From Tiliqua scincoides (Eukaryota; Chordata; Lepidosauria; Squamata; Scincidae): DNA of 64,000 nt. The position numbers and the translations under genes are program-made. Positions 1 through 10,878 of the stretch are shown piece by piece (positions within the stretch are counted from its first letter, which is position 1; each line of letters starts with the position of its first letter). The notes beneath the pieces were generated by a model. That model worked only from the letters and a program-made list of their open reading frames with translations, was not told the DNA's origin and ran no database searches. Where the stretch lies: positions 15,862,315 to 15,926,314 of the forward strand of contig NC_089830.1 of assembly GCF_035046505.1 (NCBI RefSeq), given 5' to 3'.

Positions 1-127
1 AGAGGAGCCAGCAAGCCAATGACGCCATTCTCATCCTGAACACAGGTAGACACACAATGAGAAAGGCTTGGCTGGTACCCAGAAAGAACCCAAGCGCGTG
101 TCCCAGAAAGCAAGGCTGCCAACACAC

Positions 128-307
128 CCGAAAAGCGCCCCAGATGAACACGCGACCGTCTTCTGTCAATGCCGCCGTGTGGCTGTCGCCAGCAGACACC
201 TGGACCACCTTCTCCTTCAGGTCAACAAGGCCCGGCACAGAATCTGACCCCTCCTCTGAAGTGTCCCGTCCCAAGGCACCCTCGTCATTACAGCCAAAGG
301 TGTAGAT
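128..307 (-). CDS. RCC1: RCC1 coding exon 3 (propeller repeat)
   Basis: 180 bp, exactly 60 codons, phase 0 at both ends. It reads [15 protein letters not shown] and ends [19 protein letters not shown], which matches the end of one RCC1 repeat and all of the next in vertebrate RCC1 (human ...[14 protein letters not shown]...WGSFR). Acceptor TTTCTCTTTCCAG lies at its 5' side and a GT donor follows the CGG codon at 128. The sequence is highly conserved and unbroken. The next exon is outside the window. Confidence 0.95.
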
Positions 308-342
308 CTGGAAAGAGAAAGTTGGCAATGGAATCAAAGAGG

Positions 343-545
343 TACAAGCCATGATGTGTATGCGCAACCTCCTGATTTTAGAAATGGGCTATGTCAGAAG
401 GCCAGATGCAGGGGAGGGCACCAGGATGAGGTCTCTTGTTATCTGGTGTGCTCCCTGGGGCATCTGGTGGGCCACTGTGAGATACAGGAAGCTGGACTAG
501 ATGGGCCTATGGCCTGATCCAGTGGGGCTGTTCTTATGTTCTTAA
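343..545 (+). mobile_element. CR1 LINE 3' end fragment
   Basis: Carries the 3' terminus of the CR1 family seen full in the minus-strand copies at 11.1 and 40.6 kb: CATGATGTGTATGCGCAACC, a conserved block ending GATGGGCCTATGGCCTGATC, then CTGTTCTTATGTTCTTA. It is 5'-truncated, as usual for CR1. Confidence 0.85.
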
Positions 546-1979
546 AGAGGAACCCCAGGGAAACACGCTCCTAGTATTTCAGATGGAAGGCTAAGATAGG
601 GTGGAGCGTATGGTCTTGAGTGGGAAGAGAGAATCCATCTACACCCGCAATGCGAGTTGCACTCCCGCAGTTGGGCCACCACTTCTGTGACCCAACTTAA
701 ATCTGTAGAGCATTATTTGCTCCCCTTTGCTGAGGGTGCTCACAAAAGCACAACGCCAAATGAGGACTCTGTGGTCAGTAAAGAGGTAGAGATTTAGAGA
801 GTACTAGATCAGCAGCTGCCCCGTGGCCCAATCTCAGCAGAAAAAACAACACCAGAGAAGCAGCTACCAGCTGAGCATGAGGGTATCCTGGGTCTTCACA
901 AACATGGAGGAATCTAACAGCACCGGCTGATTCTGTGCCACACAGGTTGCAGCAAAATGTGGTGGTGAAATTGGGTGCAGCCATAAACACTGCATTGGGG
1001 GGGGGGGAGATCACTCTTCCCTCCACATGAAAAACAGCCTGCAAATAGAAAATGAGTACAGTAGGCTCAATGACAAACCCGATTTGCTCATTTTTTTTTT
1101 AAAAGCGTGCAAGAATAATCAAACTGGTACCCCCCGACTTGCAGCCTGGAATGGCAGCTGGTCCGTCACGTAATTCTGCTGAACTCATAGCACCAGTCAC
1201 AAATGAGAGTCCTGTATCCTCCAGGCTTCCCTGGAAGCGGCTCCCCAAAGGGGGGGGGGAAGAGAGTGAAAGCACACTGGTACCACACTCCTGAAGCCCC
1301 ACCCGTCTGCCTGCTCACCACGTGTACAGCACATGTCTACGTAGACCAGCGATTTCCAATCTCACATCATCTCACAACACAATGATAATGTACTAAATTT
1401 GTCAAGGCACACTACCGGTTTTTTTTACACTTGACAAGGTACACTGTGCTGCTGGCAGGGGACTCATGTCTCCCAATGGCCCTTCTAATAAATGACCCTC
1501 CCCCAAATTCCTACAGCACACCTGTGGACCATTCGCGGAACACCCATGTGCTACGGTACACTGGTTGAAAATCACTGGTGTAGACAAATGATGCACCCAG
1601 GAAGAGATTCTCCCCACGATAATGAACACTGGGTACCCCGAAGTTGCAAAGAAATCATGCATGTGAGTGGGGGGGGCAAGGTCTTGGTTGGGAGTGTTAG
1701 CTGGTATGTTCTAACTCCATCACACCTGAACACACATTCATTTCCTCTCAGAGATGTTCAGGACCAGTCTCTGGTTGATTCCAAGATTAGATTCACCATC
1801 CAAAACTGACTCTCCACCAGATCACTATGTAACTTGTGCCATTTGCAGCTAATGAGTTTCTATGTGAGAACGAAGTGCTTCTTTCTGGCCATCACTTGCT
1901 TAACGACATCACTTCCTGCTTATTGTTGTCATTTCTGGCCCACTGAAGATGCCATGATGCCACCATATATTGACGCCAT

Positions 1980-2082
1980 ATATTCGACCCACTATATGAA
2001 ATGAGTTGGACACCCCTGGGCTAGAGCGTCTGACAGTCTAGCCCAGGGGTGTCCAACTCATTTCATACAGTGGGCCGAATAT
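1980..2082. repeat. Inverted repeat (45-bp arms) formed by two opposed MITE ends
   Basis: Arms 1980-2024 and 2038-2082 are near-perfect reverse complements around a 13-bp spacer; each contains GAGTTGGACACCCCTGGGCT or its complement. The right arm is the start of the MITE at 2044-2382; the left arm is the end of a second, opposite-facing copy. Confidence 0.85.
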
Positions 2083-2382
2083 CATTCATGATGCCTGCTG
2101 AGGGCTGGAAGTGATGTCGTTAGACAGGAAGTGATGTCATTTAATAGGTCCTAACCAAAAGTAAGCGCTTTTACTCACTTAGGAACTCATTAGCTGCAAA
2201 TGACTGAAAAGAAAATATGCAAACCTTGATCATATTTCAAGTTATTGGAGAGCCCAATTTTCATGTGGACTGCCCTTGCAACAGTAACACCTCAGCACTG
2301 CTCAGAAGTTGAGCCTGAGGGCCAGATAAAAAACTTCTGTGGGCCGCATTGGGCCCCCGGGGCCTTATGTTTGACACTCCTA
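2044..2382. mobile_element. hAT-type MITE with perfect 8-bp target duplication
   Basis: Begins CAGGGGTGTCCAAC and ends TTGACACTCCTA, flanked on both sides by GTCTAGCC (2036-2043 and 2383-2390). An 8-bp duplication and CAGGGGTG-type ends are hAT hallmarks. 339 bp, no coding capacity. Confidence 0.88.
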
Positions 2383-2595
2383 GTCTAGCCCATCACTCTC
2401 CATTCCTCATGCATCTTCTTCATTCTCCTTTTCAAATCAAGGGCACTTAAAGAGTGGTGGAAACAGCACCCCCTGCAGGCCTGCCACCGCGACAGGTGGG
2501 CTGGCCCAGCTGCTGTTATCTTAATCGCTATGGGCAGTCTACAAGTGCTATAAACGCTCGATACAGAGAAAGGCAACGCAGTGTTTCAGACTCAC

Positions 2596-2783
2596 TTTGC
2601 CCGTCTCACTGAGGCACACCGTGTGAACCCCTCCCGCTTCTGCCTGGATGATCTTTTCAGGCAGTGGCACCAAGGCAGGCCTCTTTCTTGCCAGCACATC
2701 AGGTCCAAGGCCCAACTGCCCCAGGTCACCTTGTCCAAGGGTCAAGACAACTCCTGGCTCTGTATGATGTGATGAGTGGCTCA
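2596..2783 (-). CDS. RCC1: RCC1 coding exon 2
   Basis: 188 bp. After a CTCCTCTTGTCCAG acceptor it completes a Val codon (G|TG) and reads [19 protein letters not shown], then [19 protein letters not shown], ending VCLSETGK before a GTGAG donor. Human RCC1 has SHRSHSTEPG...QAEAGGMHTVCLSKSGQ at the same place, so this is the end of the N-terminal tail plus the first propeller repeat. Both splice phases agree with the flanking exons. Confidence 0.95.
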
Positions 2784-4512
2784 CTGGACAAGAGGAGAAG
2801 AAATGAAACAGTGAAAGCAGGTACTGACAGTAGAGCACAGGCATGAATTCTCAAAGCTCGAAGTTCAAGATGGAGAGTTTAGAAGGAACATTTTGTTTCT
2901 CTGAGTGTAGCATGCCCTCTCCCAGGCAGGGGCTGTAGAAAATAGTAAAGGCTGGACGGTCACCTTCGGGCATGCTACAATCGAGCAGGGCGGTGGACAA
3001 AATGACCTCCAAAACAAACCATCTATTCCTCTAATACAGGGGCTCCCAAACTGTGGGTCGCGACCTGATTTTGGTGGGTTGCATAAGGGTGATAGAAAGA
3101 TCAGATCACTAACTGCCTCAAGCCCTCAAGCTCTTCAAAAATCAGAATGCTGCTAATTACTCTGCAAAGAGCCCAGCTCCTGCAGTTTGCAAGCATGTGT
3201 AAATTTTGGGAGATAAATGTTTGAGGAACTTTTTTTCTGGTTATTACTACTTGTAAATAAATAAATAAATTTCTAGATCTCCTTTTATTTAAAGTTTGTT
3301 AAACCCAGGTGGGCCCTGATAGAGCTGTGGTTCTCAAATTCCCAGGGAGTTTGAGGACTGCAGTAAGTTCTTGCAGGGGAGTAGGGGAGACAGCGGGGGG
3401 CAGAGGGAAGGCAGGATCCCCAGATTGTGTCGCTGAGGGGGTTGCATTTACTTACCAGTCCCTGCTGCAGCCACCCTGGGGTACGGGGAGCCCTGTGCAA
3501 CCCTCCTCAGGGCTCCCTGAAGCTTAAAAAGTGAAAATGATCGCGCTCGGCCTCTTCAAAACCAGAAGTGGAGCATGATCACTTCCACATTTTAAGCCTC
3601 GGGGAGGCCTGCAGATGCTTGCGCAGGGCTCCCCACACCCCCAGGAGGCTGCAGCAGGGACTGGTAAGTAAATGCCAGTCCCTGCAGCCCCTTTAGTAAT
3701 GCGATCCTGGGGGTGGCTACCTCCCCCCTGCCCCCACCCCTTAAGGGGCAGAGGCCAGGGCCCTCTGACTGGGGCGTCATGATGCCCCAGTTTGAGAAGC
3801 CCTGCGATAGAGTGTCGTTTTAAACAGTATGTCTTGGTGCTTAGGAGTTTGGGAACAACCTTTCTAATACATATTTTAAGATCTCTAGACAGTAGCATAA
3901 GTTTGCAGCAGGAAGGATAAAAATCAAGTGCTTTTTAAAATATATATACATATAAAATTTTTACAAATGTTGACGGTTTGGCTACAATGAGTTTCTCCTT
4001 TCAATAGAAACTGGTTTAAACTGAAATCTGTGTTACTGCAAACATCTGATCTCTTAAAGTGAACTTATGACTCTCTTATGGAAGGCTGCTGGGGGGGGGG
4101 AGTTAACAAACTGATGTCTGTAAAAGCATTGCTTTGCATGCTTTCTGCTTTGTGCTTTGTTCACTGGGGGGGGGGGGCACCATGCCCTTTGGATCATAAT
4201 CCAAGCAACAACTGAAAAGGACACCTTAATTTTGTGCCAGGTAGAAACTGGGATCTGCAGAAGTGAAATGGTGACTACAATGGATACAATAAATAATGAA
4301 TTATTATTATTATTATAAAACTCCCTAATAACTATCTGAAACAGATTTTTAAAAAATGAAACAAATGCATCTTAGATTAACGAAAGCTTGACATTACAAT
4401 TGCAAGACATGACAACATCCAAGGATGAAAATGCCCAAGAGATAATGGAATATTCTCAGAAAAGTGTGTGGCTAAGGCAAGGAGCGCTCGACTGTGCTGT
4501 TCTACAGCTCAC
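2784..4512. other. RCC1 intron 1 of the coding region: repeats only
   Basis: Holds a fragment reading CCCAAACTGTGGGTCGCGAC (about 3045-3110) and a hAT-like MITE whose ends read TGGTTCTCAAATTCCCAGG and CCCCAGTTTGAGAAGCC (about 3327-3805), plus several G runs. No exon-like conservation noticed. Confidence 0.55.
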
Positions 4513-4579
4513 CTTTAGTCCTCTTCGCTTTGGGATCAGAGTCTTTTTCCAGCACCCGTTTTCTTGGCATGTTATAATA
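4513..4579 (-). CDS. RCC1: RCC1 first coding exon with start codon (ATG at 4570)
   Basis: Acceptor CTCTTCCCTAG, then nine 5'UTR bases, then ATG at 4570-4568. It encodes MPRKRVLEKDSDPKAKRTK plus one base and ends before GTGAGC at 4512. Joining to exon 2 gives ...[15 protein letters not shown], collinear with the human KKVKV-SHRSHSTEPG junction, which fixes the start. The basic KAKRTK is the expected nuclear-localisation/DNA-contact tail. The tail is about five residues shorter than the human one. After Met removal the N-terminus would be P-R-K rather than the S/P-P-K that is alpha-N-methylated in mammals. Confidence 0.9.
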
Positions 4580-5377
4580 CTAGGGAAGAGCAGAAGAGAC
4601 ATGGTTTAAGGCACCCTCTATTAAAATACTGGTTTAGCACATCCTAGCAGCACATTCAAACCACAAGAAGCCAAACTCTTAAGGCCCAGTTCAGGTGTCA
4701 TATTCCTGACTTGGTCCAATGGACGTCAAAGCACCTGTTCTTGCCAGCCCAGCGCTAGTGCGCCTGCGTGAAAACGCCATCACGGGATGTACCGTGCCTG
4801 TGCAAAAGCGCCGACGCGGCCGCCTGTAACTTGGGTAGCCAGTGTACTTTAAAAAGGAAACCCAGCAAATGTGCATAAACAAAACTGCTGTTCTGCAACT
4901 TTTGTATATAACGAAGAACAAGCCTTTGAACCAGCTGAACCCACCACCACCACCACACCCACCCCAAGATAATAGGGCACATATGGACCTAAGAAGCATT
5001 AGGAATGGGTGGCTTGAAGGAAACAGACTGGTCTTTCTGCAGCACCACAAGCAAGGTAACCAGAGAGGAGTGGTGACTGTGCAGATGGAGGCTGATGTAA
5101 ATTCAGAAAGGGGCTGTGTGCTATGATAGCTACCTCCACACCACTTAATAGCAATTTCTGGGGCGGAAAAGGGGCTATAGCCTTGTCTGCAGGCTTCTCA
5201 GAGGCATCTGGATGGCAGGTGTGAACAGCAGGATATTGGGACCTTCCTAGGTCCTTAAACATTCAGCTGAGCATCAGTCAAATGACAAATTGAAATTCAG
5301 TCATCTTCCCTGCACAACTTGAACATCTGAGGACTCGCAGATGAAATACACACACTCCCCAATATTTTACTATGAAC

Positions 5378-5855
5378 CAGGGATAGGTACTTGAGACTTG
5401 CACACTCAAGTCACAAAAACAGACATTTTCCCCGTTTTTATGAGTTTTTCCCGGACTCAAATTTGACTTGAGTGCTGACTTTCTTTAGTCTGCATGGGCT
5501 TGCTTACTTTTTTTTCTCCCCATAGCTTCCACATTGCCCCAAAAGACTTTGTCGACGATCCAGAAGCCGTCCTTCAGATGGCAACAGCAGACATGGTAGG
5601 AGGAGGGTAGGTGGTTTCAGGAGGTGGGGCTGGGTGGGTTGAGGGGAAGAGGAAGGCTTAAGGTTGTGGGGTTTTTTTGCTCAAGGACTTGACTTGTTTC
5701 TCAAAATGACTCGGGACTTGAGTCAAAATGACTTGAAATTTTCCGCGAGTCAAACTGCAAAGGCACACGCTACGACTGGCTATTTGACTCGAGTTGCAGG
5801 TCGATGACTCAGAACTCAACTCGAGAGTCAGAGCTATGACTCCGGCATATCCCAG
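5378..5855. mobile_element. hAT-type MITE rich in ACTTGAGTC / GACTCGAG words
   Basis: Terminal inverted repeats CAGGGATA... and ...TATCCCAG; flanking 8-bp duplication CTATGAAC (5370-5377) and CTATGAAT (5856-5863), 7 of 8 matching. The interior repeats CTTGAGTC, ACTTGACTTG, GACTCGAG and their complements many times on both strands. No transposase. Confidence 0.8.
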
Positions 5856-8083
5856 CTATGAATCCAGACCTGAGACCAGTGAAAAGGGCAAATATGGGGT
5901 TTCCACCCACTTATCAGTTTTAACGCGACCAGTTTGGGATTCTCACTGTGAAGAGCCTGATGGAAATAATTTCATAAGCCCAAAGTATAGGACTCTCATT
6001 ATTTCACAGCTGCCTCCCCCAGACACCACTTCCCCTGGTGTGTGACAAAAGAGGCTTTATGATGCATGTGGCTCATCACTGTCCCCAGGGCCAGCTGTTC
6101 AATCCTCTCAGCAGTTTGGCAGTGCATAGAAAAGCAGGAGGGTGAGAGAGAAACTGGTACATGAACAGACACACACATGGCACACAGGAAAGCACTTCAA
6201 GGCTTCATATATCATTGCCTTCAAAAATCCTTAAATGAGCCCTTTTTCACATCTGGTGGATGGAATAATGTTTGAATAACTGGCTTAGAGCCACAGTTCT
6301 CAAATTTTTCAGTCTCTGGAGCCCTTCACACTCCTAAAAGGAGTCTGAACGTAGGGGAGGGGAAGGTAGGGGAAGGAGTCTGAAGGTAGGGGAGGTAGGG
6401 TAGGGGAGCCCTACTGGCACATGCAGAATCTGGAGGAGCCCAAGAGTGCCAGCACATGCATTGAGCAGCATGGCACAACATCAACAGTGATGAACCAGGA
6501 AAGGAGGGGAATGAGGAAGCAGAGCCATGAACAAGGGAGGCAGAGAAGGACGGATAAACAAACCGGGGCCGGGGGGGGGGATAGATGGCAGCCATTTATG
6601 GCGTGCTCCTGAAGGAATCTCAGGGAACCCCAGGGCACCTAGCAGCACATTTTGAGAAAGGCTGGCACAGAGACATGTCAGCCAAGCCTGGTGTCTTGCT
6701 TGACGAACTGCAGAATTAACAGCACTTTGAAAACGCCTACTAAAGTCGGGTGCAAAATGTTAGGAAATTAAATCCTTCCTAGACCATGGCCATCAAGCCC
6801 AGGTAGTTCTGACTGCCACGCTATTAATTAAGCCATTTCTGCCCAGTGTTGCAAATATGTAACAGGGACCAAATGTGTACACCTGTGAGCCAGGCAAAAA
6901 TGGGTTAACAGCACTGATATCAGCATTTGAATCAAAGCTGCACCTGCTCAGGCAAACTACCACATCCCTGCTTCCTCCACCCAAATTCTGTACTCTGATG
7001 CAAATTAATTAACAGTATCCCCATCTCAACCCATTTCCAGCCACAATTTAAAGTGTTGGTGACTACACTTCTACATAAGCTGCTTGGAAGCTACATTTCT
7101 ACATAAGCTGCTACATTACTACATAAGCTGCTCGGAACCGTCTCCTAGAACACCTTGAAGACGCTCCCTCCACACTCCCTCCCTCCACTCATAACCTTTG
7201 GATCATGTCCAAAAAACCACCTTTCCTGCTTTTGACGCTGCCTCTTCACCTCCCTTCCTTCCTGTAACTCAGTTAGGATGCAATTCTAGCCAACTTTCCA
7301 GCACTGGCATAGCTGTGCCAATGGGGCATGTGCTGCATCCTGCAGTTGGGGGGCAGTCATGGAGCCCTCCTCAATATAAGGAAATGTTTGTTCCATTACC
7401 TCGGAGTTGCATTGTCCTTATGTCAGCGCAGAAAAATTAGTTAGGATTGTGGCCTTAAATGTGTATCAAGGAATCAATTACAAACACACCCGCATTTTCT
7501 CCCTTGCTGCATTCCCCTTCCCTCCTTTCATTGCCTCTCTTCTGTCAGTTTCTCGATTTGTAAGCTCCCTGGGGAACAGTCTTTTTGCTCTTAATAAAGT
7601 CCATGTATATTGATGGCACTATTAAAAAATAGCAGTAATCATCTAAAGATCCCCATGTTCCATGAGCCAGCCCACTCATTCAGACCATTATTGGGGGATC
7701 TACTCCATGCTCCCGTGCCAGCTGAAGCTCAATCGGCAGTGACGCACAATAGGGCATTTTGGGTAGAGGTGCTGAGATTGTGGCACTCTATTCTTCTTGA
7801 GGCTTGCCTGGTCTCTGGAAGGCAGCCGTTTTATCAGGCTGTCAGAACACTTTTATCCTGGCTGCTATTACATGCTGCTTTTGCCTTTGCTGTTTTGATA
7901 ACAAAAATGCAACTGTTTTTAAGCTTTGTTTTTGTTCCTTTTTCCCCCCACTGTAAACTGCTTTAAAGGCCCGAGTAGGCAGTAAAGTGGCATCAACATG
8001 CCAATAAATAAGTAAATCATGTCCTTTGTCCAATGTTTGCTTAGCTGGCATAATTAAGGCTACCATCCTCAAACACACTAGGG

Positions 8084-8452
8084 CAGTGTTTCTCACACTG
8101 CGGGTCAGGACCCACTAGTTGGGTCACACGCCAATTTCAGGTGGGACCCCATTCATTTTAATAGTTTATTATTAATATATTAGACTTTATGCTTGATGCT
8201 ACCATGGCATGTGACTGCATTGGAGGAAATGTTACAGAGTTGTAATTTGAACAAGCTACTCCGTATATGCTTTTAACAATGACAGTAAATGGGACTTATT
8301 CCTGGGTAAGCGTGGGTAGGATTGCAGTCTAGGATTGTTAAACATTTTCCTGCATGATGACATCACTTCTAGTTATGACATCACTTCTGGTGGGTCCTGA
8401 CAGATTCTCATTCTAAAAAGTGGGTTCCAGTGCTAATGTTTCAGAAGCACTG
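8084..8452. mobile_element. hAT-type MITE, family A (TTCTCACACTG ends)
   Basis: Starts CAGTGTTTCTCACACTGCGG and ends TTTCAGAAGCACTG; imperfect 8-bp flanks CACTAGGG and CACTAAGC. Sister copies at 12857-14125 (interrupted), 29879-30240, 30300-30690 (interrupted) and 45497-45846. Confidence 0.78.
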
Positions 8453-9639
8453 CACTAAGCATTAAGAGCCAAATCTTATCCAGTTTTCTAGTGCCAGTGC
8501 AGCTGTGCCAATGGGGTGTGCACTGCATCCTGGGATGGGGAGGCAGCCATAGAGGCCTCCTCAAGGTATGGGGACATTTGTTCCCTTACATCGGGGCTGC
8601 ACTGCAGCTGCACCGGTGCTGGAAAGTTGGAAAGGATTGGGCCCTTAGTCCTACTGTGTGATACTTCCAAGGGACAAGCATAGGATTGCACTATAAAGCA
8701 CACCACATGAAATGCATTTCATCCATTTTTTTTTTAAAGGTGAAGGTTTCTTTTATTGTTTGTATTGGGTAACCAGAACCTTATTGTCCATGATCCTCTT
8801 TGGTTTCTGAACCTTCAGAAACTGACATTGCCAGCACATTCTCCCAATTTCCCTATTTTCCCAGCTAGCAATTTTTCTTTCTATCTCATTAGAATACAAC
8901 GTGGCAGTGGTTCCCAAACATTTTAGTACCAAGACCCCCTTTTTGGGTACGACAACCTGTTGGGACCCCCCTGAGATCTAGGGCTGAAAGTGATGACACT
9001 AAGCAGGAAACAAGAAGTTCTGTCATTGTGCCAGCAGGCTGGAAGTGATGTAAATTGTTTTTAATATATCACACTTTTCAAATACTGTATTATTTTGGCC
9101 TAGATACTGCAGCTGGGGAGTGGAGGCTCAGAGGGAGCAGCTTGTCTGTTTCTCAGAGGGACAAGAACAGACACACTCAGGAGAAAAGGGAGACTGGGCA
9201 ATGCCAACTTTCTTGACGGTGTTTGTACATATTGGGTCCCTCCTCATACAAAGAAGGAACAGCTTTCAAGTAGTTCCAGCCTCCAGCTTTGCAAGATGAG
9301 GGCACCCAGCTTTCTGCAGCCCCCTGGAAATCGGTTTGTGTGTTCCCCCCGGCCGGGGGGGGGGTCCCAATTCCCAGTGCATTAGAGATTTGCATGGAGT
9401 CCAGTTTTGTACTCAAAAGACGTGGCAATATTGATTGCAAAGTTGCAAAAAACAGATTCCTCCCCCCCTCCAAAAAAACAAGTGCCCCCAACTTTGGCCA
9501 CTGCAGCCTCTAAGAAAACACCCATAGATCTTGCAAGATCTCTCCAAGATCACACACACACTCCCCACACAGTGTTGCAACCCACAGAATAACAAGCCCT
9601 CCCCCATCCCATTGCAACTCTCCAGGAAGCAGCCTGGAT

Positions 9640-10160
9640 TTTAATTTCCCGCGCTGGCTTCCCTCCCCCCCTTGCAAGAGGGCCCACGCGAGAGAGAACA
9701 GCCTCGTCCCAGGGAAGCGTTCGGAGCGCCCTGATTGGCCGCAAGATTGTTACTCAACGTTCCATCACGGAACGTTCGCATCTCTGTGTCTCCCCCCAGC
9801 CAGCGCGCCCGGCTGACTTGCTGCAGCCACGTGGGTAGCCCAGGCCGAGCCCTTCTGGCCACTTCGAAGGGATCAGGTCCTTGCGAAGGTTTGGGGAGCC
9901 CGGCAGTCGCCACCCCACACTTGACCCTAGTCCCAGTTCAGCCTCACCGCGCTGCAAGAAGGGTAGACTCACCTCTCCAACTCTCACCAACCCCCCAAGT
10001 CCTGGCAAGTCTTGGCTGCTGCTGCCGCCGCCGCTGCCCCCCCACTACCTGGAGGAGTCCTGGATCCTGGAGGAGCATGCGCACCCAAGGGCCCCGGCAC
10101 AGATGCCATTGGCCAGCAGCAGGAGGAGGAGGATCTGGGGGGGGGGGAATGACACTCACG
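9640..10160 (-). promoter_or_regulatory. RCC1: CpG-rich probable RCC1 promoter
   Basis: One of only two clearly CpG-dense stretches in the window. Seen: CCAAT on the minus strand at 9738-9734 (GCGGCCAATCAGGGCG), an E-box CACGTG at 9828-9833 inside CCACGTGG, and a near palindrome AACGTTCC-N5-GGAACGTT at 9756-9776. It lies about 5.2 kb upstream of the RCC1 ATG exon, which needs an upstream non-coding exon. RCC1 is known to be growth-regulated and MYC-responsive, which fits an E-box. Which strand is transcribed and the exact start are inference; I saw no unambiguous first-exon donor. Confidence 0.55.
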
Positions 10161-10239
10161 CGCCGCCTACTGGATCCTCCGGAAAAAGAAAGAGGGTGGA
10201 GGCAAATCTCCCCTCTCCCAATAGCGAAGCTGGAACTGA

Positions 10240-10680
10240 GAGCACAATTCTAGGCATGACTACTCAGAAGTAGGTCCCATTGTAGTCAGTGAGGCTTACT
10301 CCCAGGCCAGTGTGCATAGGATTGCAGCCTAAAACGGGGGCAGCGGACTAGGAGCCCAGTCCTATGCATGTCTACTCAGAAGTAAGTCCCATGATAGTCA
10401 ATGGGGCTTACTCCTAGTAGCCTTGATCTACCAGGACTTGTCCCACCAAGCTGCACGTTAAACCGTGGGAGGGGAAGGGAGTGAGTGCTTGGCACTAGGC
10501 GTCACTGCCTTGAATCAGTGGGAGGTCGCTAGAAGCCCCCTCTTGCATGGCACTCCTCTCCCAAGTGCAAAACTGAAATTAAGAGCCCAATGCTAGGCAT
10601 GTCTACTCAGAAGTAAGTTCCACTGTAATCAATATGGCTTACTCCCAGGTCAGTGTGCATAGGATTGCAGCCTAAAACAG
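10240..10680. repeat. Cluster of short squamate-type repeat (TACTCAGAAGTAAGTCCCA)
   Basis: Three copies of the unit running from CTACTCAGAAGTAAGTCCCA to GGATTGCAGCCT lie at about 10240-10335, 10350-10420 and 10580-10675. Further copies occur near 21805-21930 and 59385-59510. Both the unit and its inverted ends (AGGATTGCA / ATGCATAGGATTG) resemble a small MITE. Confidence 0.7.
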
Positions 10681-10878
10681 GGAAGGAAGCATTTACAACC
10701 CCCCCTCCCCTGTAAAGGCTAGTGGCTAAGTGATTGTGGATTGTCTGGTGCATGTTTTCCAACCTCCCCTCCCCGCTCTCTTTTTTTTTTGTATTTATAT
10801 AATTTCCTTCCTTGTTGGCCACACCTTCCCTTTTTCCAAGTACTTATTCCGGATTTGCAAGTGGCTTCCGCCCTAGAG

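Larger units (their letters stand above)
308..2595. other. RCC1 intron 2: repeat-rich, no gene
   Basis: No coding signal. It contains a CR1 3' end (about 343-545), a poly-G/poly-T-rich stretch near 1000-1110, a hAT-like MITE fragment of the GGCACACTGTGC family (about 1405-1585), and two opposed copies of a CAGGGGTGTCCAACTC MITE (about 1880-2382). Confidence 0.6.
4580..9640. other. RCC1 5'UTR intron region: MITEs, no coding exon
   Basis: Contents recognised: hAT MITE 5378-5855; a roughly 180-bp MITE family (CAATCCTATCC... / ...GCTGCACTG) at about 7265-7425 and 8466-8645; hAT MITE 8084-8452; a fragment starting GTGGTTCCCAAACATTTT at about 8911-9060. A short poly-Pro/His reading frame near 4950 is just a CCA repeat. 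A small unrecognised upstream RCC1 exon could be hidden here. Confidence 0.5.
1..9740 (-). other. RCC1: RCC1 gene, 5' portion (runs off the left edge)
   Basis: RCC1 is the chromatin-bound guanine-nucleotide exchange factor for Ran; it generates nuclear Ran-GTP for transport and spindle assembly. Seen: three minus-strand exons (4513-4579, 2596-2783, 128-307) with canonical AG/GT borders whose coding parts join in one frame (58+188+180 bp = 142 codons). The product starts MPRKRV, has a basic tail, then enters RCC1 propeller repeats ([42 protein letters not shown]). The remaining blades lie left of base 1. The ATG exon is preceded by a polypyrimidine-AG acceptor, so at least one non-coding exon lies upstream; the CpG-rich segment near 9.7 kb is the likely promoter (inference). 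Its neighbour on the same strand is the SNHG3-like snoRNA host gene, as in mammals. Confidence 0.93.

Noticed and set aside
4842-5126. Histidine/proline-rich small protein
   Set aside because: Caused by a CCA/CCAC repeat near 4947-4970; no homologue recognised and it lies in an RCC1 intron.
9756-9776. Canonical heat-shock element
   Set aside because: Half sites are inverted but the 5-bp spacing does not give contiguous nGAAn units in register.
9735-10273. Reading frames of 130-172 residues in the GC-rich block
   Set aside because: High GC lowers stop frequency; overlapping frames on both strands, no conserved motif, and the block looks like a promoter.
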